Source: Cymbidium sinense
Lineage: Eukaryota; Streptophyta; Magnoliopsida; Asparagales; Orchidaceae
NCBI GenBank assembly: GCA_021442155.1
Contig: JAKCPB010001370.1
Span: 48,260-112,259 of the forward strand
DNA: 64,000 nt
Reading direction: 5' to 3'
A program made the translations under genes and the position numbers. Shown one piece after another: positions 36,274 through 46,065 of the stretch (positions are counted from its first letter, which is position 1; the number at the start of each line of letters is the position of its first letter). The notes under the pieces are model-generated. The model saw nothing but the letters and a program-made list of their open reading frames with translations, ran no database searches and was not told the DNA's origin.

Positions 36274-36310
36274 TGAGCACCAAGGAAATAGAGGAGAGAG
36301 AAGATACTAA

Positions 36311-37787
36311 AAAAAATGGGGTTTGGGTTTAGGGTTTAGGGTTTGTAGGGTTAGGGTTTTTTTTAGTGCTTAGGGTTTAGGTTCAATGGTTAGTTTTAGG
36401 GTTTAGGGTTCAGGTTTAGGATTTAGGATTTAGGGTTAGGGTTTAATGTAAACCAGAGATTAGGTTTATTTAGTTTATTTTATATTTTATTTTATATTTT
36501 TTATTTAGGTTTATTTTTTATTTTTATTACCTTAGTTTATTTTTTTTAGTTTAAGTTTTTGGTTCAGGTTCAGGTTTAGATTTATGTTTATTTTCTAGTT
36601 TAGTTTTATTTTTATTTTCTTAGGTTTAGATTTTATGTTTTATTATTTTGGTTTTGGTTTAGGTTTTTAATTTATTTTTTTAGGTTTATGGTTTAAGTAT
36701 ATTTTAGGTTTTTTTTAGTTTAGGTTTAGGTTTATTTTAGTTTATTTTTTTTTTTTTTAGTTTAGGGTTTAGGTTTAGATTATTTTAGCTTTAAGTTTAG
36801 GTTTTATTTATTTTATTTTAGTTTATTTTAGTTTAGGTTTAGGTTTATTTTATTTTATTTATTTTATTTTTATTTTAGGTTTAGCTTTTATTTAGTTCTT
36901 ATTTTATTTTATTTTAGGTTTATTTTATTTTTATTTTATACTTTAATTTTTATTTTATTTATGTTTTTAATCTTAGGTTTATTTTTTTATTTTAGTTTAG
37001 GTTTTTATTTATTTTATTTTAGTTTATTTTATTTTATATTTAGTTTAGGTAAGTTTTAGTTTATGTTTTATTTTATTTTAGTATTTTATTTTATCTAGGT
37101 ATATGTTTTTTAATTTATTTTACTTTAAGGTTTTATTTATTTTTTAGAGAGGGTAGGAGGGTCAGACAAAGAGTGGTGGTTTAGGAAGGTGGGGTTAAGT
37201 TTAAGAGGATTTAGAGTGGTATGGTAAGTTAGGGTTTAGTTTGGGTAAAGATTAGGATTTAGGAGTAGTTTTTTTAGAGTTTAGTATTTATTAGTTTAAG
37301 TTTTGGTAGGTTAGAGTGGAGGTATAGTTTGGAGTGGAAGTTAGTGGGAGTTAGAAAGTTGGGTTAGAGTGAGTTAGGGAGTGGGTTTATTAGAGGTCAG
37401 GTAGGGAATAGGATCATAGGTTAGTTTAGTGGTTAGTGGGTTTATAGTCAGATTTGGGTTAGAGTGGTATAAGGTTTAGGTCAGGTAGGAGTGGTTGGGT
37501 AGAGTAAAAGATTTTAGGATTTAAGAGGATTTAGGGAAGGTTTATAAGAGGGATGGTTTGGTTTAGGGTTTAGAGATAGGGAGGAGTTTATGTTTGGGGA
37601 GGAGTGGTAGGAGGATTTAATAATTAATGAGGGTCAATTTTAGTTTGGTATAAAATTAGATTTAGTGTTAGTTTAGGTTTAGGTTTGGGTGGTGGGATTT
37701 AGAGAGGGTTTAGGAGTAGTGGTAGGGTTTAGGGTTTAGGGAGTTTAGGAGGTTTAGTTGATTTTATTTTATGGTTTAGATTTTGGT
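36311..37787 (-). repeat. Telomere-like array in reverse orientation (TTTAGGG)
   Basis: TTTAGGG-rich (36,320-36,450), T-rich variant zone of TTTAGTTTATTTTA words (36,450-37,140), then a G-rich degenerate zone (37,140-37,760; GGGTTTAG, GTTAGAGTGG) that is the counterpart of the C-rich zone at 19,117-19,545. Read on the minus strand, the order is G/C-rich zone, A-rich zone, CCCTAAA, LINE-3. Confidence 0.85.
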
Positions 37788-37845
37788 TTAATAGAACAAA
37801 TTCATTTAACATTTCTTCTTTTCATTTCATCAAACAAGTAACAAG
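37788..37845 (-). pseudogene. Glycine-rich RNA-binding protein 3' UTR fragment, copy 3
   Basis: On the minus strand this reads GTTACTTGTTTGATGAAATG, then AAAAGAAGAAATGTTAAATG, then TTCTATTAAA, matching the final 3' UTR segment of the two other copies (TGATGAAATyrAAAAGAAGAAATGTTGAATC pattern near 10,171 and 20,341). Only the last 55 or so bases remain, with no coding part and no clear A-tail. On its own strand it is followed by CCTAAAC-like DNA, the same relation to the arrays as copies 1 and 2. It marks the outer edge of the telomere-like composite. Confidence 0.65.
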
Positions 37846-37865
37846 CGTGGAAGTAATCAAATGAC

Positions 37866-40800
37866 CTCAGCTAGCTAAATCCTCATGTTCTGGGATGTCC
37901 AAACTATATGCACATTACCATTCAATCTTATATAAATCAACATGAATAGAGGAAAGTGAACTTAACATTTATACACTTAAAAAAAGTACATGCATTTCTT
38001 ATGTATTTATAACTAGCATCATAACACATATTATTCATTAATAAGCTTTTGAAAATTACATTTAGATTTAATAGTGATAATAGCCATGAATATTTTAAAT
38101 TAAATTAAAACATGCAAGCTTACATAAAGGAAATCCATTTTCTTTTACTTGATTTTGAAAAGATGGAAGCATGAATTCAAATGACATACCAAATTTAACA
38201 TAATTGGAAAGAGGACAACCAAATATAAGCATGTGATTCATTCAACCAAACTAGTTCTTAAGACAATTAATCAATAAGATTATTTAAAGAAAACCAAATC
38301 TTCTTTATTAATTAAGTTTTGGATTTGATTTGATTTAAGGAGGATAAGAGAAATCATCACTTGCTATTTTAAACCCATTCCTACATTAGTGATTTGATTT
38401 AATTTAAAGAAATGTAATAAGTTGATTTTATGCAATTAAGTTGAACCGTTAATTAGATGAATTAATTACCCTACTATGTCACCTTAAAGTAATTAACTAA
38501 ATAATTATGAGCCAACATGATATGCATGGAAAATAAACTTGCAATGATCCTAGATAATAAAATGGGCCCAATGTAATTGGCTCATGATTAATAGTTAATT
38601 AGATTAAGAGACTTAATTAATTTGTCCTATGGTTTTCCCACACATGTGGACTAACGATAATTTCATTAAACTCCATTAGGTTTGTGATCTAATGTCACGT
38701 GAGTGAGGGAGAATGGAGTATGTCTTCTATTGCTCACTTGATCTGAGCTTACCCAAGCTCAAATCAACTCTAAAAGGATCCCACACATTTATGACATTGA
38801 TCGGTGGGGATCCAACGGTCAAGATCACATGAGATGCAAGTATTTTTCAAAAAGATCCAACCTATTTTTGCCAAAAGCTCAGTTTTAATGGCATACCTCA
38901 TCGAAGCACAAGACTGGCATCATAATGGATTGAGGAAGCTTCATCTAGTGGAGACGAAGGCCTATTGATCAGTAATTGGATCGATTCCTCGATGTTTGCT
39001 CGGAAGGCCACGAACTGATGATTTGGTGCTCGGCTTTGATCAAAGTCCCACCTCTAATGCTCGGGAAGCTTGAGAGATGATTTTTTCTTGCTCGATGAGG
39101 CCTAAAGAAGGTGCATGCAAAGTTAATTTGTGTTTGATGGAGAAATGGGGAAGTTAAGTCAGAAATGGGTTGTCCTATTTTGGGATGGATGGGAATGGAA
39201 TTTTTTTGATTGAGGAATGAGCTTGGGAGTTTAAGGAATGGCTCTAGAGTTCATCTTGTATGACTCTAAGAAATGATTTTGTGTGTGTTAGAGGGGTGTA
39301 TACTTCATTCCTTCATGATGGATGGTGGGATCAGTTTGGCTTCTAATGGTCATTCTACCATCTTAAGGAGTCATGGGTGGCAAGGAGGAGGTTATTTGGC
39401 TCAGCTTGGTTGGTTAAAGGTGTGGAAGTGGCTCCCAACGAGGAATCAAGGGTGTCCTATGGGTTTTAAATGCTCCAATGGGGAGGGTGAGGTGATTTCA
39501 CCTCCCATGGGTCATGAACGACCTAACCACCCCTTAGGTCAGGTTGGGTAGTGTCCTAGGTGCCTAAGTGGACCACTGGGAGAGTACCAAGTGGCCAAAG
39601 AATGAAAATGACCTCTTATATTGGTGATTTGTCTCATGTGATGCCCTTGACCTACGAGTATAATGATCATTTGGCATTGAATTTGATTTGGGCAGATTTG
39701 GAATGAGCTGAAAGTAGAGCCTAAGTTTCAAATTAATTAGAGTTGATTTGGTTAGGGTTGGCTCAATTTGACTCATTTAGGTTGGGTCAAGTTGACCAAT
39801 TGGTCAAATTTGGTCAAATAAAGGGTTGGATCAAGTTCATATGATCATTTGGGATGTTTTGGTTCAATTGGTTTGGTTTAGTTTGGCTTAGATTTGATTT
39901 TGGGATTTGAATTCATTTGGGTCAAATGGGTTAAGTTGACCAAATTGACCAAATTGGTTGGGTGTTGGTTTGGGTTTAGTTGACCATTGAAGTTGATTGT
40001 AGGCTTTGGTCTCAATTAATTTGGATTTGGTTTTGATTTAGGCTAACTTGAACTTTTAGGTCATTGGGCTAAGTAGTTAATTGGGTTCAATTGGTCCAAT
40101 CATGGCTTTGCTCAAGTTCAACAATTAATTTGGAATGAACTTGAGCCATTGGTTGCAATCAATTTGGTTTATATTTTTATTTGACCCAATTTGGTCTTTT
40201 AGGTCAATTTGGGTCAACTTGGGTCAAGAGCCCAATTGGGTTTGGTTTGACTTAACTCAAGGCAAGTCATATTCAAATATTGATTTTGATTTGGTATGAA
40301 TCATTGGTTTCAAGGGATTTAGCTTAGGTTGTAATTTGGCTAGTTTTGGTTTATATGGGTTAAGGGTTGACTTGCTCAAATGACTAAGTTGACTTAGTTT
40401 GACCCAATTTTAGACAATTGATCAACCTAGTGTGATCAATAATCATGATGGGAGATTTTGATGGGCTTGGTTCTAATCCATAGGATTAGAACTTAGCTCA
40501 AATAGGTCAAACAAGCCACTTTGGGTCAAGTAGACCAATTGTGTTGGTTTGATTTTGGGTTGAGTTTGATTTAGTTGAGTTTATATGGATTTGGGATTTA
40601 TATATAAATTCAATTGCAATTGGTTTGGGTTCAAATGGGTTTTGGTTTATTTGAACATTTCAAGTCAAAAGGGTTAAGTTGGGTTTGACTTGGGGTTATT
40701 TTGGTTTGGCATGATAATTGTAAATTTCATTTATATTTGTGAGAAAATCAATTGAATTTAGGTTTTGGAATGAAGGAATTTGGCTAAGTCCATGAAGTTG

Positions 40801-41400
40801 GGTCATGTGTCTTAGGTTTTGATTTTGATTTGGTTTAATTTAGTTTTGATGATTTAAATGTATATTTCATTTAAATTTTTGAACATGATTAAAAATATGA
40901 TTGATTTGTGAGAAAATCAATTGAGTTTGACTTGATTTGGATTAAGATTTGGCTAAGTCCATGGGATAGGTCATATGGCTTAGGAAGGGTTTTGATTTAA
41001 TTTGATTTAGTTTGATTTAGTTTTGATCATTTGAATGTAGATTTGATTTATATTTAGGAAGATGATTGAAGATATAAATTTATTATGAGAAAATCAATTG
41101 ATTTTGGATTGATTTGGATTAAGATTTGGCTAAGCCCATGGGATAGGTCATATGGCTTAGGAAGGGTTTCAAGTTTGGAATTGATCTTGGGCTTCAATCA
41201 TTTGGTTTTGGAATTTGTGTTTGGATTTGGATTTGAATTCATGTTTGAATTGAACTTGGGTTTTGAGAAGGTGAACATAGATTGGATTTGGGGTTGGTGG
41301 ATTATCCTAATCCCTAAGGCATAACCTTATGGTTAACCCTTCTAAATCTTTAGCTTAGGTTAAGTGTTTACCTAATTATTAGAAGTGTCTTATGACTTGG
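37866..41400. other. Non-coding part of the left arm
   Basis: No gene is supported. 37,866-38,650 is related to 8,040-9,000. 38,650-39,760 is moderately GC and matches the right-arm triplicated segment. 39,770-40,620 is full of GGTCAA/TTGACC words. Short frames here (for example 39,273-39,551 and 41,085-41,324) are chance frames in repeats. Confidence 0.6.
40741..41260 (+). repeat. Three tandem units of about 170-177 bp
   Basis: Units start at 40,741, 40,910 and 41,087 with GAGAAAATCAATTGA and share GGCTAAGTCCATG and the GGTCATATGGCTTAGGAAGG-like end. The same three units occur inverted in the right arm (starts near 58,160, 58,325 and 58,497), so the tandem predates the split of the two arm copies. 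Confidence 0.75.
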
Positions 41401-41439
41401 GAAGTTTTAGTTTCTAGAAGACTCTAAGTCTAAGATGGG

Positions 41440-41765
41440 AAGATTGAATCACTCCAAAATTGAGGTCAATGCCTTAGGCTCATAGTGTTTTCCTTGGAGA
41501 TAGATGATTGGAAGACCGAGGCCAAGTTCTCACATTATAGACTCATACACATCTTTCAACACTTTTCTTGGGAGACCATGGATACATGAGAAAATATAGT
41601 TCCATCCTCTCTATACTGTGTATAAAGTTTGTGAGAGGTGGGATCGCTTGTGTCAAAGGAGATCTCAAGCCATTTACAGTTCACGAGGTTGGCATATATG
41701 AGGATGTGGCTTACTACCTCCCTCAAAATCAACAAGTCTATTCTCGTGAACTTGGCCAAAGTTTA
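41440..41765 (+). pseudogene. Gypsy protease C-terminal remnant (left arm)
   Basis: Across frames the segment reads SYTSFNTFLGRPWIHEKI, close to the LLGRPWIH signature at the end of the aspartic protease domain in Tat/Ogre-type gypsy elements, then a FHPLY... stretch where the copy in the other arm reads NNIVPSSLH. The protease would cleave the polyprotein. The catalytic Asp region upstream is not recognisable. An A/G-rich tract follows at 41,768-41,825. Confidence 0.6.
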
Positions 41766-42299
41766 AAAGTAAAATAGAAAATAAAAAGAAAAAAAAGAAA
41801 GAGAAAAAAAAAAGAAAAGGGAGCGAAAATAGACTTGGAGGAGGAAGTGGTGCCTGACATTAAATTTCACGCACAGTTCATTACTCCATTTCAACATATG
41901 GTTAGGATGACGTGACCTCCACCAGGCAGAGGAACAGGCTAGTTCAAAGGCAGTCCAAGGGGTGAAAAACCTCATTATTGGCCACCTAATAAAAGATATG
42001 TCCCAGCTACCAAAAGTACACTTACTATACATATAGACTTAGAATCTAGTTCATAGGATGAGTCTTATATGGTTAGCACACTAGCCAGCTCTTCTTAGCA
42101 CTAGATTCCCTTCGAGGCGACACTTGAACTAGATAATGATGAAGATCGGGCTCCAAACCATAGAATAAGTGTATCCAAGTCTATATGTGAAACATATAGG
42201 CATCTATTGGGAACCTTAGCTCTAACTAACTTTTCCTCTCAAAAGTCGAGGGTTTGGTAGTTAAGGAAGCCCCTCATCCATAGGTTTGAAGACTTAGTG

Positions 42300-45200
42300 G
42301 TTCTTTCTCAGAGCATCATCCTTAAGTCATGAAGTTGATGTAGAACTTGAGGATGGTTCATATAAAAATTTAATAGAATTACCTTTTGATTGTTACTTTC
42401 CTTGTGTTCATAATTTAGCAAAGAAAGGTTAATCCCATATACTTGTTTAAAGCACAAGTCAGACTACTTCAAAAGAATATGGAAGAACAAATGCAAAAGC
42501 ACTCAATCAGGACCGAGACTAAGATTCGGTAATGTGGGTCCAGTCGATGATGATGATTACTGTTTATTCCTCACCAATCATTTGGAATCTAATAGGTTCT
42601 TTGCAAATCACATTAACTTATATGAGGAGCTGTGCTTAGAAACTTCATATGATCCAGATGATTTTAAAGTCAAAGTTGTACCACAAGAGTTCGAAGAATA
42701 GATCAAGTCAACCATCGATGAGCTCAAGGAAATCAACTTAGGAACTGAAGAAGTTCCATGCCCGACATGCATCAGTTCTTTGTTGAATGAAATTAAAAAT
42801 AATGACTTAGTTATGCTATTGACTGAGTTTAAGGGCTACTTTGTATGTAGTTATGAAGAGATGCCTGGATTGGCTCCTGGCATAGCGATCCATAAACTAG
42901 CAATAGAGCCTATTGCTAACCCTATCTAGAAAGCACCTAAACGCATGCAATTAGATATAGAACAATAGGTCATTTAAGTCAAGAAATTGACGACGGCTTC
43001 ATCTGGGAAGAAAATACCCTGTGGTTGTCCCCTAAGATAAAGAATGGAAAAATTCACATATGCATTGATTTTAGGGATTTAAATAAGGCATGTCCAAAAA
43101 ATGAATTTTCACTACCAATCCTTGAGCTGATGGTGGACATTGCCTCATCTCAAGCAGTCTTCTATTTCATGGATGGCTCATCTAGATATAACCAAATAAA
43201 GATGGCCTCTAAAGATGAAAGAAACACTACTTTTAGAACCCCGATCAGAATTTACTGCTATAAGGTCATGCCTTTTAGCCTTAAAAATATCGGTGCTACA
43301 TACCAGAGGGTTATGACTCAAATCTTCTATGAACTCATTCATCATCAAGTCAAGTGCTATGTCGATGATCTCGTGGTCAAAAGTAGAAAAAAGGAAGACC
43401 ATCGCTTTGACTTGAGAGTAATTTTTGAATAGTTAAGTTAATTTAACCTCAAAATGAACCTCCTAAAGTGTGCATTCAGAGCAACTTCAGAGAAATTCCT
43501 TAGGTTTCTTGTTCAACACTTGGGAATCAAAATCAATCTAAAGAAGATCAAAGTGATACTAGAAATTTCACCCCCTAAAAGTTTAACTCAACTCAAATCA
43601 TTCCAATGGGCAGTTGACATATCTAAGATGCTTTATATCCAACATATCAAAAAGATGTCAGCCATTCTCAACACTTATCAAAAAGGATGTCAAGTTCAAG
43701 TGGGATGATAAGTGTGAGCATGCCTTAGAAGACATCAAGCATTACTTGATGATGTTGCCAGTTCTAGTAGCCCCTATCCTAGGCAAGCTGCTCAAACTTT
43801 ACACTACTATGTTAGATGACTCCCTTGGTGCTTTGTTGGCCCAAGCCAATGACGAAGGGAAGGAAAATGCACTCTACTACTCAGTCATCATCTAATCCAT
43901 GCTGAGGTTAATTATCCACCCATTGAGATGCATTGCTTAGCTTTAATATTTGCATCCCTAAAGCTACAACACTACATGCTTCCTCATAAGGTGAACTTAA
44001 TCTCTAAGATGAATCCACTATAGTATCTCATGACATGACCGACGCTATCCGGATGATTCGAACGATGGTCCATCATCCTCTCACAATTTGACATTACCTT
44101 CGTATCCCTCTCTGTGGTTAAAGGACAAGTGCTAGAAGATTTCTTAGCAACACACTCACTTCCTGTTGACTTTTCACTTAGTGATGAACAAATCATGAAC
44201 TTAGGGGATACTAGCATTCACCGATGGGAGATTTACTTTGATGGTGCAGCTTCTTCTCAAAGAGGAGAAGAACCATAATCTACTATTCCAGGAAAGGCAG
44301 GGGTAGGAATAGTTCTCTTAACTCTAGACTGTGATGTGATGAGATTCTCATATCATCTGTCCAATCCTTGCACCAACAATAAACCCAAATATGATGCCCT
44401 GATTATCGGTCAAGAGTTAGCCGTTACTCTAAGCATCCATAACATCAACATCTTTGGGGATTCTTAGCTAGTTATCAACCAAATCGTTGGATCATATAAG
44501 GTTATAAAGCCCAAGCTCCATCTCTACCACAAATACACCATTGACTTGTTGACCTGAATCCTAGAGGTTAGCATTTATAAGATTCCCCTAGGAGAGAATG
44601 TTGTAGAATATGCTTTAGCCAAGCTTGCCAAGGAGTTGGCATGTTTGGAGGATGAGTCCATATAAATAAAAGTCCAAAATAGATAATTCTTATCCCTTAT
44701 TGATATTGAACTCATCAAAAAGTACTCTCTTGAAGGGGATGTTGCCATTGCCAAGAAGGATGAGGAGTTAGATTAAAGGCAACCATTCATGGATTACCTA
44801 AATAAAGGCAAACTACCTATAGAGAAGTCCAAAGCCCATCAGATGAAGCAGAGGGCACTTTTCTATGCTCTTGTGGATGGTGCCTTGTACCAATGATCTT
44901 TCGATTATATGTGGTTACATTATTTAGACAAGCACAAAGCCCATAAGATTGTGACCGAGGTACACTCAGGATTATGTGGAGCCAACCAATCTGGTCTGAA
45001 GATCAAAGCTAAGATCAAGAGACTAGGATACTATTGATTGTCGATGATTAAAGATTGCATGGAAATGGCTAGGTGATGCCACCAATGTCAAATACACAGT
45101 GTGGTCCTATACCATCCACCCAACATTATACATCTTACATTTGCCTCACGACCATTTGAGTGTTCAGGTAATGACATAATGGGTCAAATTGATCCTTCTA

Positions 45201-46065
45201 ATTTCAAGGGTCAGTTCATCTTACCTACTACTGACTACTTTTCCAAATAGGTGAAGGCAATTCCACTCGAGGTCACACCAGCATGTGCTCTAGTTTTTTA
45301 GGAACCATATCATATATAGGTTCGAGTTCGATGAATTATATATATGATAATGGTAATTCAAGCACCAAAGATCAACAACTTTTCTCGGAGACACAACATA
45401 AATTGGAGATATTCTACCATCAACTACCCAAGGGAAAATGACTTAGCACAAGCCTTTAATAAAACTCTCATACAAATACTAAAGAAGACACTTTACAATA
45501 ACAAGCAACAATGGCATGTGAAGTTAGTTGAAGCCTTGTGGGCCTACCGCACCTCATATAGAACTCTAACTCAGTCTACTCCTTTCTCCTTAGTGTATGG
45601 GTCCAAAGTCATTCTACCATTAGAAGTCCAACTCCCATCACTAAGGATAGCTATAGGTAGTAAGATCACAATAGAGCAGAATGCCATGTTATGGTTAGAA
45701 GAGCTCAAAGGTTTGGAGGAGAGACACATGCGGGCATGCCAAAACCTCGAGTTGTAAAACATAAAATGATTCAAGCTCACAATAAGTTGGTTCATCCTAG
45801 AGCTTTTCAGAGTTCAAATCTTATAGTTATTTTTAGTTCTAAGGAGATCGATTGTGCCCATCGTAAGATGGGAGGCAGGTTTGAACCCACTTGGGAAGGC
45901 CCTTTTGTCATAGAGAAGGCCTACCAAGGAGGATCTTATCAGCTTATTAATCATAAGGGAGAGCGCCCAATTCTTCCAATAAATGGGCTCTACTTAAATA
46001 AATATTATAAATCTTGTTTCACAATAATTATAATCAATGAAAATTCCATTTTGAATTTAATCTCT
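42300..46065 (+). pseudogene. Ty3/gypsy pol remnant (Tat/Ogre type), left arm
   Basis: Domain order matches plant Tat-type elements. Pre-RT: VDVELEDGSYKNLIELPF (42,331 on). RT: 43,025-43,432 with CIDFRDLNKACPKNEFSLP, FYFMDGSSRYNQIKMA and an intact YVDD at 43,358-43,369. RNase H 1: CEHALEDIKHYL, DDSLGALLAQAND (43,614-43,895). A spacer with FLATHSLPVDF follows. Second RNase H: IYFDGAASSQRG (near 44,228), YDALIIGQELAV, then a TAG at 44,465 where Gln is expected. Integrase: EVHSGLCG and CHQCQ (zinc binding), TDYFSK-stop-VKAIP, then HVKLVEALWAYRTSYRTLTQ in 45,344-45,757 and the C-terminal GRFEPTWEGPFVIEKAYQGG in 45,691-46,113. Many nonsense codons make it dead. Confidence 0.88.

Larger units (their letters stand above)
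28397..36310 (-). mobile_element. LINE-3: near full-length L1-type retrotransposon
   Basis: About 7.9 kb on the minus strand, the best-preserved copy here. In element order: pyrimidine-rich 5' UTR (36,310-36,275), ORF1 (36,273-34,651), ORF2 (34,644 to about 30,640), long T/G-rich 3' region (to about 28,403) and an A6 tail (T-run at 28,397-28,402). Relative to its own strand it is again preceded and followed by CCCTAAA DNA. Coding regions are long but interrupted by several frameshifts and stops. With LINE-2 it forms an inverted pair around the array switch near 27,940. Confidence 0.88.

Noticed and set aside
39273..39551. Short coding gene in the left arm
   Set aside because: The matching right-arm sequence does not keep the frame and it resembles no family I know.
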